A stretch of 64,000 bases of DNA from Acidaminococcus timonensis (GCF_900106585.1 NZ_FNWH01000005.1:187962-251961); one strand, 5' to 3'. Shown: positions 17,557 to 25,825, numbered from the stretch's first letter. A program made the numbers and translations. Notes: a model not told the origin generated them from the sequence alone.

Positions 17557-18837
17557 TCAATAGTGTTCCTTGTAATCGAAGATCATATCCCCGATTTTCA
17601 CGGACTGTCCTTCTTCAATGCCCTTGTCCTTCAACGCCTGTTCGATGCCCAGCCGCCGCCAGATCAGCTGGAAACGGTACAGAGCCTCATCGTTGTCGAA
17701 ATTGGTCATAGCCACCAGCCGCTCGATGTTCTTCCCCTTCACCTCGAAATCCGCATCTTCCGTATCCCGGGTGATGGTGAAGGAATCCGGATCGGCCTCC
17801 TTCACATGGCCGATGTCGATGATTTCTTCCTCCTTGGGAGCCTTCTGCAGCATTTCGTAGGCCTTCCACATGATTTCCTTCAGCCCCTGTCCCGTTGCTG
17901 CAGACGCCTTCATGATGGGATAGCCCTGACTGGTCACATAGTCAGCCAGTTTCTGATAGTTGGCTTCGGCATCCGGCAAATCCATTTTATTGGCCACCAC
18001 CAGCATGGGCCGTTTGGCCAGCTTTTCGCTGTACAGCACCAGTTCCTCGTTGATCTTCTTGAAATCCTCCACCGGATCCCGTCCTTCGCAGCCGCTGACA
18101 TCCACAATGTGGAGGATGACCCGGGTGCGTTCGATGTGCCGCAGGAAATCATGTCCCAGGCCCACACCTTTGGAAGCCCCGTCAATCAGACCGGGCAGGT
18201 CGGCCAGCACAAAACTGTGCTCGGCATCCAGCCGCACCACGCCCAGTACAGGGCTCAAAGTGGTGAAATGATAGGCCGCAATGGCCGGACGGGCAGCCGA
18301 TACCCGGGCTACAATGCTGGATTTCCCCACACTGGGATACCCCACCATGCCCACATCGGCCAGCATTTTCAATTCCAGCCGCAGCCAGCCTTTGGTGCCC
18401 GGTTCGCCTTTTTCCGCAAAGGTGACTCCCTGCTTGGTACTGGTCACGTAGCAGGCATTCCCCTTGCCGCCCCGGCCGCCCCGGGCTGCCACGAATTTGT
18501 CCCCGTCATGGCACAGGTCTGCCAGGGCCACACCTGTGGCATCATCGTATACCACAGTGCCCAGTGGCACTTTCACCTCCACATCAGGAGCCTTATGACC
18601 GGTGCAGTTTTTGGCAGCACCGTTGCCTCCCTTTTCCGCCACGAATTTCCGCTTGTACCGAAAATCCACCAGGGTATTCAGATCCTTGTGGGCCACCAGC
18701 ACCACTGAGCCGCCCCGGCCTCCGTTGCCTCCATCCGGGCCGCCACAGGCCACATATTTCTCTCTCCGGAAGCTGGAGGCTCCGTCGCCCCCAGAACCGG
18801 CTTCCACATAGATTCTCGCTTTATCTGTAAACAGCAT
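17557..18837 (-). CDS. obgE: Obg/CgtA GTPase
   Basis: A 426-residue essential GTPase that binds the 50S subunit late in assembly. Domains in order: glycine-rich Obg fold (GSGGDGASSFRREK, then GGRGGKGNACY), G domain with P-loop GYPSVGKSS near residue 165, DLPGLIDGA and NKMDLPD, and a C-terminal OCT domain after about residue 340. The usual neighbours rplU and rpmA are not beside it here. ATG 18837 follows AAAGGTG; earlier in-frame codons are unlikely starts. Confidence 0.97.
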   Translation of the reverse strand: MLFTDKARIYVEAGSGGDGASSFRREKYVACGGPDGGNGGRGGSVVLVAHKDLNTLVDFRYKRKFVAEKGGNGAAKNCTGHKAPDVEVKVPLGTVVYDDATGVALADLCHDGDKFVAARGGRGGKGNACYVTSTKQGVTFAEKGEPGTKGWLRLELKMLADVGMVGYPSVGKSSIVARVSAARPAIAAYHFTTLSPVLGVVRLDAEHSFVLADLPGLIDGASKGVGLGHDFLRHIERTRVILHIVDVSGCEGRDPVEDFKKINEELVLYSEKLAKRPMLVVANKMDLPDAEANYQKLADYVTSQGYPIMKASAATGQGLKEIMWKAYEMLQKAPKEEEIIDIGHVKEADPDSFTITRDTEDADFEVKGKNIERLVAMTNFDNDEALYRFQLIWRRLGIEQALKDKGIEEGQSVKIGDMIFDYKEHY

Positions 18838-18952
18838 GTTGCACCTTTGCCTTTCTTTCCTAAACAACAATGGATTAATATCTTATTATATAATATCCCT
18901 GTTGAATTGAATAGCCTTCAGGATTTCTTTTTGGTTTTTTACAAAAAAGTTG

Positions 18953-18981
18953 TTGACATTTTATCACCTTTCCCCTATAAT
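18953..18981 (+). promoter_or_regulatory. tRNA-Arg promoter
   Basis: TTGACA (18953-18958), a 17-base spacer and TATAAT (18976-18981) form a consensus promoter. The tRNA begins 17 bases after the -10 box. Confidence 0.9.
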
Positions 18982-18998
18982 AATGACTGTTCGGTAAT

Positions 18999-19075
<77 letters not shown>

Positions 19076-19087
19076 TTTGAATGATCA

Positions 19088-19122
19088 GAGAGCTGTTGCA
19101 AATGCAACAGCTCTCTTTATTT
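19088..19122 (+). terminator. tRNA-Arg terminator
   Basis: GAGAGCTGTTGC (19088-19099) pairs with GCAACAGCTCTC (19104-19115) across a four-base loop, followed by TTTATTT. Confidence 0.9.
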
Positions 19123-19178
19123 GTAGTGTAACAATCAATACGTTTTTTCTTTACTTGGATAAAGGAAATTGATTTTTC

Positions 19179-19207
19179 TTGCAATTTTTCCAGGATGCGG
19201 CTATGAT
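19179..19207 (+). promoter_or_regulatory. Promoter of the PepSY-like gene
   Basis: TTGCAA (19179-19184), a 17-base spacer and TATGAT (19202-19207) precede the gene by about 60 bases. Confidence 0.6.
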
Positions 19208-19268
19208 ATAGATGAACGAAGGAAAGGTCCTCAAGGAGAGGCTTTCCGGATGACAGGAGGAGATTCCA

Positions 19269-19796
19269 ATGGGCCTACAAAAAAAGATCGCTAAAGCAAT
19301 CGTTGCCGGATTGGTTGTTGCTTCCTCTTTAGGTACGGTTGTTCCCGCAATGGCTGCACCAGCCGTGAAAGATACCATTGCCAGCAAACGGGCTGCAATC
19401 GATGCTGCAGCAAAGGTGGTACCGCCTGAAGCGGTGCTGACAAGTGCGAAAACGGATGATGCAAAATTTGATCTGGAGTACCTGGTCCCTGATACCCTGC
19501 AACGGTATGAGATCGTTGTGGATCGGGCCACCAGCAAAGTACAGAAGGCCGTCATCAAGACGTCCAATTATCCCGGATCCGTTACGGTGAACAAAACGGA
19601 AGCTGATGTGAAAGGAACCATATTGGCAGACTATCCGGATGCCAAAAACATTGTGGTCACGAAATATACAGACGATAAGAGCGGTACACCGTTTGTGATT
19701 TACAAAGCCACTTTCGAAACTGCAACCCTTACCGGGACGGCTCTTTTGAACCCGGCAACTGCGTTGATCGGTTATCAGGAATTGCAATTCAAGTAA
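19269..19796 (+). CDS. Secreted PepSY-like protein
   Basis: A 175-residue exported protein. The N-terminus (lysines, then AIVAGLVVASSLGTVVPAMA) is a Sec signal peptide with likely cleavage after Ala29. The mature part has two beta-rich blocks resembling PepSY-like domains: DLEYLVPDTLQRYEIVVDR and, later, VIYKATFETATLTGTALLNP. In this diderm lineage it should be periplasmic. AGGAGG stands before the ATG. It is a single-gene unit with its own promoter and terminator. Function unknown; PepSY proteins are often thought to restrain peptidases or bind ligands. Confidence 0.75.
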   Translation: MGLQKKIAKAIVAGLVVASSLGTVVPAMAAPAVKDTIASKRAAIDAAAKVVPPEAVLTSAKTDDAKFDLEYLVPDTLQRYEIVVDRATSKVQKAVIKTSNYPGSVTVNKTEADVKGTILADYPDAKNIVVTKYTDDKSGTPFVIYKATFETATLTGTALLNPATALIGYQELQFK

Positions 19797-19809
19797 GCCA
19801 ATTGGCCTT

Positions 19810-19882
19810 TGGGGTGAGTCCAAAATACAGGATCGTGTAAGTACGAAAAGAAATGATTATTGGGGTGAGTCCAAAATACAGG
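19810..19882 (+). repeat. Two 22-bp direct repeats, 51-bp period
   Basis: TGGGGTGAGTCCAAAATACAGG occurs exactly at 19810-19831 and 19861-19882. A related string, TTGGGGTAAGCTCCAA, lies at 19986-20001 within the left end of the insertion sequence. They may be remnants of mobile-element ends or protein-binding sites. Confidence 0.8.
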
Positions 19883-19928
19883 TTCAATTGTGTGAACAAG
19901 AGATGACAACTAAATCAACAGGATATTG

Positions 19929-19968
19929 AAGCTCCCGTGAAATGAGTCAGTTTCCGGGAGCTTATTTT
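19929..19968 (+). terminator. Terminator of the PepSY-like gene
   Basis: AAGCTCCCG (19929-19937) pairs with CGGGAGCTT (19955-19963), with additional GAAA/TTTC pairing inside, followed by ATTTT. Confidence 0.75.
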
Positions 19969-20018
19969 AGGTTCTTTGTCAAATGTTGGGGTAAGCTCCA
20001 ATTCATCTACCACACACG

Positions 20019-20053
20019 GACGTGAGCGATTTTTGCTCACGTCTGTTTTTATT
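20019..20053 (+). terminator. Hairpin at the left end of the IS
   Basis: GACGTGAGC (20019-20027) pairs with GCTCACGTC (20035-20043) and is followed by TGTTTTTATTTT on the plus strand. It would block host transcription from entering the transposase gene in antisense. Confidence 0.75.
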
Positions 20054-21242
20054 TTAATTTCACCATCGAAAGCAGTAAAATCCGAGAACGGAATCGTTCA
20101 AAGTTGCGAAAACCAAATGCTACTCTCTTTAACACCTTAATCTTATTGTTCATTCCTTCCGTAAAACCATTCGAATACGCTTGACTCAATCCTTCCAAAA
20201 TCTCTGTCTTCCAATCAGTGAACGTCTTTATAACACTCTTGAATTCTTCAACCCCACTTTCTTCGACTAATGATAACCAACGAGATAAGAATGAAGCAAC
20301 AGCAGACCGTTCTTTCATAGAAAACACCTTAAAGAATGCCTCTTTTAAGGCATAGGCTCTCTGTAATTCTGAAGACTGCTTCAAGATTTCCCGAAGGCTG
20401 GCCAGTTCTTCTTCTGTCAGACGATCACCCCTCTTGTTCAAGATATGTTTGTTTCTCTTGAAATAAATTCTTTTTTCGTCGAATAACTTTTGTACATTTT
20501 TCCTAACCCGTTCAAGCGCCCAAATGACCAGTCTCTGTATGTGGAATCGGTCACCAATAATTGTTGCACCAGGAAACATCGCTCTGATGACCTTGCGGAA
20601 AAGTGACGAAAGGTCCATTACGACAAATTTTACTTTCAATCGCTCTGCTCTTGAAAATTGGCTAAAATAACGAATCAATTCCAGCGCTGTCCTCTTTGGC
20701 AAAATATCGAGAGTTTCATGACGCTGAGGGTCATTCACAGCGACCTGGTATCTTTGCCCATGAGCGTTCCCACGAAATTCGTCTAAAGAAAGAACTTCAG
20801 GCAGATGGAGAGGCCTTTTAAAAGTAAGTCCATCAAAATACCGGATTACGGTGGAAACAGAGACACCATGGCTTCTGGCAATAGCTTTAAAGCTCGCCAG
20901 TTCAGAACAGGCTTGGATGATGCTGTTCTTTACATCGTTAGAACGCCGCTGGTAATGCTCGACGCCAGGAATTTTTTCATAAAATGTCTTATGGCAGCAA
21001 GGGCAAAAAAATCTTCTTTTATGAACAATAGCAGAAACAGGATGGGTGTTCCAGTGCCCTAAGAGGACTTTTTGGTCCCGATAGTCCTTAATATGAAGAA
21101 TTTTATGATGACAGTAGGGGCAACGAGAAGCTGTAGAAGTGAATTCCACGTAAAGGAGGAGGCTGGATCCCAATTTTTCAAATTCTTTTATGGAACCCTC
21201 TTCCCAATGGAAGCTTTTTTCGATAAAATGAAAGAAAGACAT
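20049..21242 (-). CDS. ISL3-family transposase
   Basis: A 397-residue DDE transposase. The N-terminal zinc-binding region has CPYCHHK and, later, CPCCHKTF. An HTH-like segment (ASFKAIARSHGVSVSTVIRYF) follows. The catalytic triad is visible in SLDEFRG (first Asp), FVVMDLSSLF and GDRFHIQRL (second Asp region) and NGFTEGMNNKIKVLKR (Glu). The ATG at 21242 follows AAAGGAG; an in-frame extension upstream crosses the terminal hairpin and is unlikely. The frame appears intact, so the element may be active. Confidence 0.93.
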   Translation of the reverse strand: MSFFHFIEKSFHWEEGSIKEFEKLGSSLLLYVEFTSTASRCPYCHHKILHIKDYRDQKVLLGHWNTHPVSAIVHKRRFFCPCCHKTFYEKIPGVEHYQRRSNDVKNSIIQACSELASFKAIARSHGVSVSTVIRYFDGLTFKRPLHLPEVLSLDEFRGNAHGQRYQVAVNDPQRHETLDILPKRTALELIRYFSQFSRAERLKVKFVVMDLSSLFRKVIRAMFPGATIIGDRFHIQRLVIWALERVRKNVQKLFDEKRIYFKRNKHILNKRGDRLTEEELASLREILKQSSELQRAYALKEAFFKVFSMKERSAVASFLSRWLSLVEESGVEEFKSVIKTFTDWKTEILEGLSQAYSNGFTEGMNNKIKVLKRVAFGFRNFERFRSRILLLSMVKLK

Positions 21243-21391
21243 ATCTATTCTCCTTTCAGTTCTTCGTGGTGGTTGAGGTGAAATGTAGCTTAGATATGTC
21301 TTTATTTTATCGTAAGACAAGGGGTCTTGTGAACAGGAGTGTCCACAAGACCCCAACATTTATTATAGAACCTTATTTTACTGCGTTGTAC

Positions 21392-21420
21392 TTGCATTTT
21401 ATTGTTACACACGTTACAAT
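21392..21420 (+). promoter_or_regulatory. hydG promoter with overlapping Rex-like operator
   Basis: TTGCAT (21392-21397), a 17-base spacer and TACAAT (21415-21420) make a good promoter. Across the spacer and -10 lies TTGTTACACACGTTACAA (21402-21419), an 18-bp imperfect palindrome. It resembles the TTGTTAA-N4-TTAACAA consensus of the redox repressor Rex, differing at three of fourteen specified positions. Rex commonly controls hydrogen and fermentation genes in anaerobes. The assignment is inference. Confidence 0.6.
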
Positions 21421-21430
21421 ACACATAATA

Positions 21431-21540
21431 TGCTCCCTGCGTACAAGGTTTACCGCGTACTAAGGCAGTACCGATCCAACAAAGACATCCTTGGAGGGAG
21501 CTGCGCCCAAAACGGGCGGCAGCTCCTTTTTTCTAGGGGG
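21431..21540 (+). promoter_or_regulatory. hydG leader with attenuator-type terminator
   Basis: Between the promoter and the gene lies a terminator: GGGAGCTGCGCCC (21496-21508) pairs with GGGCGGCAGCTCC (21514-21526), with TTTTTT after it. Upstream, GCTCCCT (21432-21438) is complementary to AGGGAGC (21495-21501), which forms the 5' arm of the terminator, and could act as an antiterminator. No gene reads into this terminator on the plus strand, so it most likely controls hydG itself. I recognise no known riboswitch class. Confidence 0.55.
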
Positions 21541-21557
21541 AGCAAAGGGGAGGAAAA

Positions 21558-22979
21558 ATGACCATACCGTACAATCCGGCATCACCGAAAGCGGACGAAT
21601 TCATCAACCATCAGGAAATCCTGGACACCCTGACTTTTGCTGATGAAAAGAGCAAAGACATGGCCTACTGCCAGAGCCTGCTGGAAAAAGCCCGCACCCT
21701 GAAGGGTCTGAGCCACCGGGAAGCCTCCGTGCTCCTGGCCTGCGAAGATCCCGCCATCCTGGAAGGCATCTACGACCTGGCCAAAGAAATCAAGGACAAA
21801 ATCTACGGCCAGCGCATCGTCCTGTTTGCCCCTCTGTACCTGTCCAACTACTGCGTCAACGGCTGTGTGTACTGTCCCTACCACCAGAAGAACAAACACA
21901 TTGCTCGGAAAAAGCTGACCCAGGAAGAAATCAAGAAGGAAGTCATTGCCCTGCAGGATATGGGCCACAAACGACTGGCCCTGGAAGCCGGTGAAGACCC
22001 GGTGAACAACCCCATCGAGTACATCCTGGAATGCATCCACACCATCTATAGCATCAAACACAAAAACGGTGCCATCCGCCGGGTAAACGTGAACATCGCC
22101 GCCACCACTGTGGAAAACTACCGGAAGCTGAAGGAAGCCGGCATCGGCACCTACATCCTTTTCCAGGAAACCTACCACAGGGAAAACTATGAAAAGCTCC
22201 ATCCCAATGGTCCGAAACATGACTATGCCTACCATACGGAAGCCATGGACCGGGCCATGGAAGGCGGCATCGATGACGTGGGCGTAGGGGTACTGTTCGG
22301 ACTGAACATGTACCGGTACGACTTTGCCGGCCTGCTGATGCACAAGGAACACCTGGAAGCCGTATTCGGCGTAGGCCCCCACACCATCAGCGTACCCCGG
22401 ATCCGCCCTGCCGATGACATTTCCGTCAAGTCCTTCCCCAACGCCATCAGTGATGACATGTTCAAGAAGATCGTGGCCATCCTGCGGATCACCGTGCCCT
22501 ACACCGGGATCATCATTTCCACCCGGGAAAGCGCTGCCACCCGGAAAGCCGTGCTGGACGTGGGCGTTTCCCAGATCAGTGGGGCTTCCCGTACCAGTGT
22601 GGGCGGCTATGCAGAAGAGGAAGAGGAAGATTCTGCCCAGTTCGAAGTCAACGACAACCGGACCCTGGATCAGGTGATCAACTGGCTGCTCACCGACGGG
22701 TACATCCCCAGCTTCTGCACCGCCTGCTACCGGGCAGGCCGTACCGGGGACCGGTTCATGAGCCTGGCCAAGACCGGAGAAATCTCCAACTGCTGCCAGC
22801 CCAATGCGCTCCTGACCCTGCGGGAATACCTGGATGACTATGCCAGCGAAGATACAAAGAAAAAAGGCATGGAAGCCATCAAACGGGAACTGAATCACAT
22901 CAAGAGCCCGGTGGTCCGTGCCACCTGCGAAGGCTACCTGGAAAAGATCGATCAGGGGGAACGGGATTTCCGTTTCTGA
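21558..22979 (+). CDS. hydG: [FeFe]-hydrogenase maturase HydG (radical SAM tyrosine lyase)
   Basis: HydG cleaves tyrosine to make the CO and cyanide ligands of the hydrogenase H-cluster. The 473-residue product has the radical SAM cluster Cys99, Cys103 and Cys106 (CVNGCVYC, spacing C-x3-C-x2-C). It also has the C-terminal auxiliary cluster motif beginning CTACYRAGRTGDRF and ending SNCC, the C-x2-C-x22-C pattern that separates HydG from ThiH. GGGGAGG precedes the ATG. HydE, HydF and the hydrogenase itself are not in this window. A strong terminator follows. Confidence 0.96.
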   Translation: MTIPYNPASPKADEFINHQEILDTLTFADEKSKDMAYCQSLLEKARTLKGLSHREASVLLACEDPAILEGIYDLAKEIKDKIYGQRIVLFAPLYLSNYCVNGCVYCPYHQKNKHIARKKLTQEEIKKEVIALQDMGHKRLALEAGEDPVNNPIEYILECIHTIYSIKHKNGAIRRVNVNIAATTVENYRKLKEAGIGTYILFQETYHRENYEKLHPNGPKHDYAYHTEAMDRAMEGGIDDVGVGVLFGLNMYRYDFAGLLMHKEHLEAVFGVGPHTISVPRIRPADDISVKSFPNAISDDMFKKIVAILRITVPYTGIIISTRESAATRKAVLDVGVSQISGASRTSVGGYAEEEEEDSAQFEVNDNRTLDQVINWLLTDGYIPSFCTACYRAGRTGDRFMSLAKTGEISNCCQPNALLTLREYLDDYASEDTKKKGMEAIKRELNHIKSPVVRATCEGYLEKIDQGERDFRF

Positions 22980-22989
22980 TTGCCTTATC

Positions 22990-23028
22990 AAAAAGAGCTG
23001 TGAACAAAATCGTTCACAGCTCTTTTTT
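22990..23028. terminator. Bidirectional terminator between hydG and the TPM gene
   Basis: GAGCTGTGAAC (22995-23005) pairs with GTTCACAGCTC (23012-23022), with A-run before and T-run after, so it can serve both converging genes. Confidence 0.9.
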
Positions 23029-23037
23029 CACATCTTT

Positions 23038-23805
23038 TTACCAGCTCCGACTGGAACCGCCGCCTCCGCCGGACCCGCCGCCGAAGCTGCCGCCGCCGAA
23101 ACCGCCACCTCCGCGGCCGCCGCCACGGAAGAAGAAGCTGTAGAGCAGGAACCGGAACAGGGCTCCGCCCAGGAAGATCCGGTCCAATAAAAACAGGATC
23201 AGGAAGCCCACCAGGCCGATGCCCAGGGTCAGAGGAGAAATCTCCCCTCCCGGATCCGTCTTCGCCGGCTGGGCGCCCTGCACATCCAGATCCTTTATTG
23301 TCAGGTTGTACTCCTTCAGCACGGTCTGGAGCAGGGCCGAATAGCCGTTCAGGATCCCCTTGTCGTAGTCGTTGCTGCGGAAATAAGGCAGCATGTACTG
23401 ATCCTGGATCCGTCCGGTGAGCCCGTCGGGCAGGGCTCCTTCCAGCCCATATCCCACTTCGATCCGGCTTTTCCGGTCCTGCACTGCCACCAGCAGCAGG
23501 ACTCCGTTGTTCTTTTCCCGATCCCCGATGCCCCACGACCGCAGCACGGTCAGGGAATAGTCCTCCAGGGACTGTCCCTGGAGGCTGGGTACCGTGAGCA
23601 CCACGATCTGGGCTTTGGTCTTCTTCTGCAGTGCCGTACTGTAAGCATTGATGGCTGCCCTGGTATTGCGGGAAAGGACCCCGGCCTGGTCCTGCACATA
23701 GATGCTGGTGGCAGGTCTGGGAGGCACCTTTGCCTCAGCGCCGACCTTCAGGGGAGCAGCCAGCAGCTGGCAGAAGACCATCAGGAGCAGCAGCAATCGT
23801 TTCAT
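23038..23805 (-). CDS. TPM-domain (YgcG-like) exported membrane protein
   Basis: A 255-residue protein with a Sec signal peptide (about residues 1-23), a TPM domain (about 30-170, VQDQAGVLSRNTRAAINAY and the later YGLEGALPDGLTGRI), a membrane helix near residues 190-215 (TLGIGLVGFLILFLLDRIF), and a glycine/serine-rich tail with repeated FGGGS units. It follows the LemA gene by 30 bases, a pairing seen in many bacteria where the two are thought to act at the envelope. Biochemical role not settled. Confidence 0.9.
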   Translation of the reverse strand: MKRLLLLLMVFCQLLAAPLKVGAEAKVPPRPATSIYVQDQAGVLSRNTRAAINAYSTALQKKTKAQIVVLTVPSLQGQSLEDYSLTVLRSWGIGDREKNNGVLLLVAVQDRKSRIEVGYGLEGALPDGLTGRIQDQYMLPYFRSNDYDKGILNGYSALLQTVLKEYNLTIKDLDVQGAQPAKTDPGGEISPLTLGIGLVGFLILFLLDRIFLGGALFRFLLYSFFFRGGGRGGGGFGGGSFGGGSGGGGGSSRSW

Positions 23806-23835
23806 GGCATGCCTCCTTCCCGGACTGTCAGGCTA

Positions 23836-24390
23836 TCAGAACTTCACCTGGGGTGCGCTCTGGGCCTGGGCATCTGCCTTGAAATAGCTCCGTTCCGTAA
23901 ATCCCATGAGCCGGGCCACGAACACTGTAGGGACGCTCTTCAATTTGGCATTGTAAGCCTGGGCCGCATCGTTGTAGTCCTTCCGGGCCACCGCCAGCCG
24001 GTTTTCCGTACCGGCCAGTTCATCCTGCAGCTGGATGAAATTGGTGTTGGCCTTCAATTGGGGATAGGCTTCCGAAATGGCCAGCAGACGGTTCAGGGCG
24101 CTGCTCAGTTCTCCGTCAGCCCGGGCTGCATCGGTCACATTCTGGGCTCCGGCCAGTTTGGCCCGGGCATTGGACACATCGGCAAAGACTTTCTCCTCAT
24201 GGGTGCTGTACCCCTTCACGGTATTCACCAGGTTGGGGATCAGATCGCTGCGCCGCTGCAGCTGGGTTTCCACCTGGCTCCATTTGCCACTGACATTTTC
24301 ATTGGCAGTGACCAGCCCATTGTAGGATCCAAAGATCCAGCCAACCAGCAGCAGAATTACCACTGCAATGGTAACCAAGACTTTTTTCAT
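23836..24390 (-). CDS. lemA: LemA family protein
   Basis: A 184-residue protein with an N-terminal membrane helix (VLVTIAVVILLLVGWIFGSY) followed by a helical bundle. The LemA signature VETQLQRRSDLIPNLVNTVKG and the RLLAISEAYPQLKAN region are clear. The ATG at 24390 follows GGGAGG; the upstream in-frame stretch overlaps the promoter and is not coding. First gene of a two-gene unit with the TPM protein. Confidence 0.93.
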   Translation of the reverse strand: MKKVLVTIAVVILLLVGWIFGSYNGLVTANENVSGKWSQVETQLQRRSDLIPNLVNTVKGYSTHEEKVFADVSNARAKLAGAQNVTDAARADGELSSALNRLLAISEAYPQLKANTNFIQLQDELAGTENRLAVARKDYNDAAQAYNAKLKSVPTVFVARLMGFTERSYFKADAQAQSAPQVKF

Positions 24391-24427
24391 AGAAGTTTCC
24401 TCCCTTACTTGTACTTTTTCTGCCTCC

Positions 24428-24456
24428 AGAATATCGGATGGACCCCTTTCTGTCAA
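24428..24456 (-). promoter_or_regulatory. lemA promoter
   Basis: On the minus strand TTGACA (24456-24451), 17 bases and TATTCT (24433-24428) lie about 40 bases before the lemA start. Confidence 0.7.
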
Positions 24457-24479
24457 TAGAAAAAGTCAAAAAGTCAAAA

Positions 24480-25733
24480 TTATGTCAAATTCTGCACGAA
24501 CAGCTTGATCAGGATCAGGGTATGGGTCTGATAGAACAGGTCCAGCAGGCAGGATCCCACCACCGGGACGATCAGGAAGGCTTTCTGGCTCATGCCGTAC
24601 TTTTCCGTCAGCACATTCATGTTCACCAGGGCGGACGGCATGGCCCCCAGCCCGTGACCGCAGAGCCCGGCGCACATGATGGCCGCATCGTAGTTGGAGC
24701 CCAGCACCCGGAACACCAGGAAATAGGCCACCAGGACCATGAATACCACCTGGGCCAGGACGATGAGGAACACACTGCCCAGGATTCCCTGGAGATGCCA
24801 GACCTGCAGGGTCATCAGGGCAATGGCAAGATACAGGTTCAGCATCATTTCCCCGGTATTCCCGATAAGCCGTACACCGTACCGGTACCAGTGGAACTGT
24901 TCATTCAGGAAACGGACTGCCACTCCCACCAGCATCCCGCCTACATACCCGGGAAATTTCATATGGAGCAGACAGCCGATGCCCTCGGAAACCAGAATGC
25001 CGAGGCCCATGCACAGCAGGAATACCACCATATTGGTATAGATTTCCGTCTGGCTCAGGGGAACCTGGGCCGGTGCTTCCCCCGGCGCACTTTCCACACT
25101 GGCCTCCTGCTGCTCCGGTTCCGGCTGCAGATGATGCCGTACGATCAGCTTCTGTCCCAGCGGTCCCCCCACCATGACAGCGAAGATCAGCCCCAGGGTG
25201 GCCGAGGCCGCTCCCACTTCCATGGCGGCCGGGTAGCCCATGCTCACAAAAGTACTGCCATAAGCACCGGCCGCCCCGTGGCCGCCCACCATAGAAATGG
25301 CTGAGGCCAGCAGGGCATAAGCCGGCTCCAGGTGAAGGAAATGGCCCAGGGTCAGGCCGATCAGGTTCTGGCATAGGGAAATGACCCCGCAGGCAGCCCA
25401 ATAGACCAGCAGCAGTTTCCCTCCGGTATTGACTCCGCTCTGGAAGGACTTCAGGTTCACCCCCATGCCGATAGCCGTAAAGAACGCCATCATAAAGGGA
25501 TACAGGAAACTTTTATCGAAATTGAATTCCAGGATACCGGTCAGATGACAGACCAGCACCAGGAACATGGCCAGGAAGCCGCCCACCACCGGGACGGGCA
25601 GACAATATTTTTGCAAAAGGCTGGAACGGGCTTTCAAAAAGCCTCCCAGCAGCAGCATCAGGGCTGCCAATGCTACGGTACAGATAGCGTCGATCTGGAG
25701 AACGGGAACGCCATGCTGCAGCATGATACACAT
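24480..25733 (-). CDS. gltS: Sodium/glutamate symporter GltS
   Basis: A 417-residue inner-membrane transporter of the GltS family, importing glutamate with sodium. About ten to twelve hydrophobic helices form two inverted halves. The family motifs MVGGHGAAGAYG and, in the second half, CGHGLGAMPSALVNMN are clear. A hydrophilic loop rich in Glu and Pro (about residues 205-235) separates the halves. The ATG at 25733 lies 11 bases after AAAGGAG, slightly long. A terminator hairpin stands only about 27 bases before the start, so expression may depend on read-through from serC. It fits a glutamate-using organism. Confidence 0.95.
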   Translation of the reverse strand: MCIMLQHGVPVLQIDAICTVALAALMLLLGGFLKARSSLLQKYCLPVPVVGGFLAMFLVLVCHLTGILEFNFDKSFLYPFMMAFFTAIGMGVNLKSFQSGVNTGGKLLLVYWAACGVISLCQNLIGLTLGHFLHLEPAYALLASAISMVGGHGAAGAYGSTFVSMGYPAAMEVGAASATLGLIFAVMVGGPLGQKLIVRHHLQPEPEQQEASVESAPGEAPAQVPLSQTEIYTNMVVFLLCMGLGILVSEGIGCLLHMKFPGYVGGMLVGVAVRFLNEQFHWYRYGVRLIGNTGEMMLNLYLAIALMTLQVWHLQGILGSVFLIVLAQVVFMVLVAYFLVFRVLGSNYDAAIMCAGLCGHGLGAMPSALVNMNVLTEKYGMSQKAFLIVPVVGSCLLDLFYQTHTLILIKLFVQNLT

Positions 25734-25759
25734 GATGATCTTGACTCCTTTGGTTCTGC

Positions 25760-25790
25760 AAAAAGGGGCATTGCCGGTTCGCAATGCCCC
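25760..25790 (-). terminator. Terminator between serC and gltS
   Basis: GGGGCATTGC and GCAATGCCCC (25765-25774 and 25781-25790) form a perfect 10-bp stem, followed on the minus strand by TTTTT. The gltS ribosome-binding site comes a few bases later, so there is no space for a separate promoter. Confidence 0.85.
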
Positions 25791-25825
25791 TGCTGTTGTG
25801 ATTCTTGAAAATGGATCCCCGCCTG

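Larger units (their letters stand above)
19981..21361 (-). mobile_element. ISL3-family insertion sequence
   Basis: The element is bounded by a 12-bp inverted repeat: AAATGTTGGGGT at 19981-19992 and its complement at 21350-21361. It contains one full-length transposase gene on the minus strand. The right end also holds an 11-bp perfect hairpin (21321-21331 with 21344-21354) ahead of the gene. No clear 8-bp target duplication flanks these ends, so the exact borders are uncertain. The AT-rich base composition differs from the GC-rich genes around it, a sign of recent transfer. It sits between the PepSY-like gene and the hydG promoter without breaking either. Confidence 0.8.

Noticed and set aside
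21431-21540. T-box or TPP riboswitch upstream of hydG
   Set aside because: A GGTTTACCGCG string faintly recalls a T-box, but the specifier loop and the full conserved T-box sequence are missing, and no TPP core motif is present.
21558-22979. ThiH (tyrosine lyase for thiamine) as the identity of the radical SAM gene
   Set aside because: The C-terminal C-x2-C-x22-C motif for a second cluster is diagnostic of HydG and no thiamine genes are nearby.
23046-23130. Glycine-rich repeat as a separate repeat element
   Set aside because: It is the coding sequence of the Gly/Ser-rich tail typical of TPM-domain proteins, not an independent DNA repeat.
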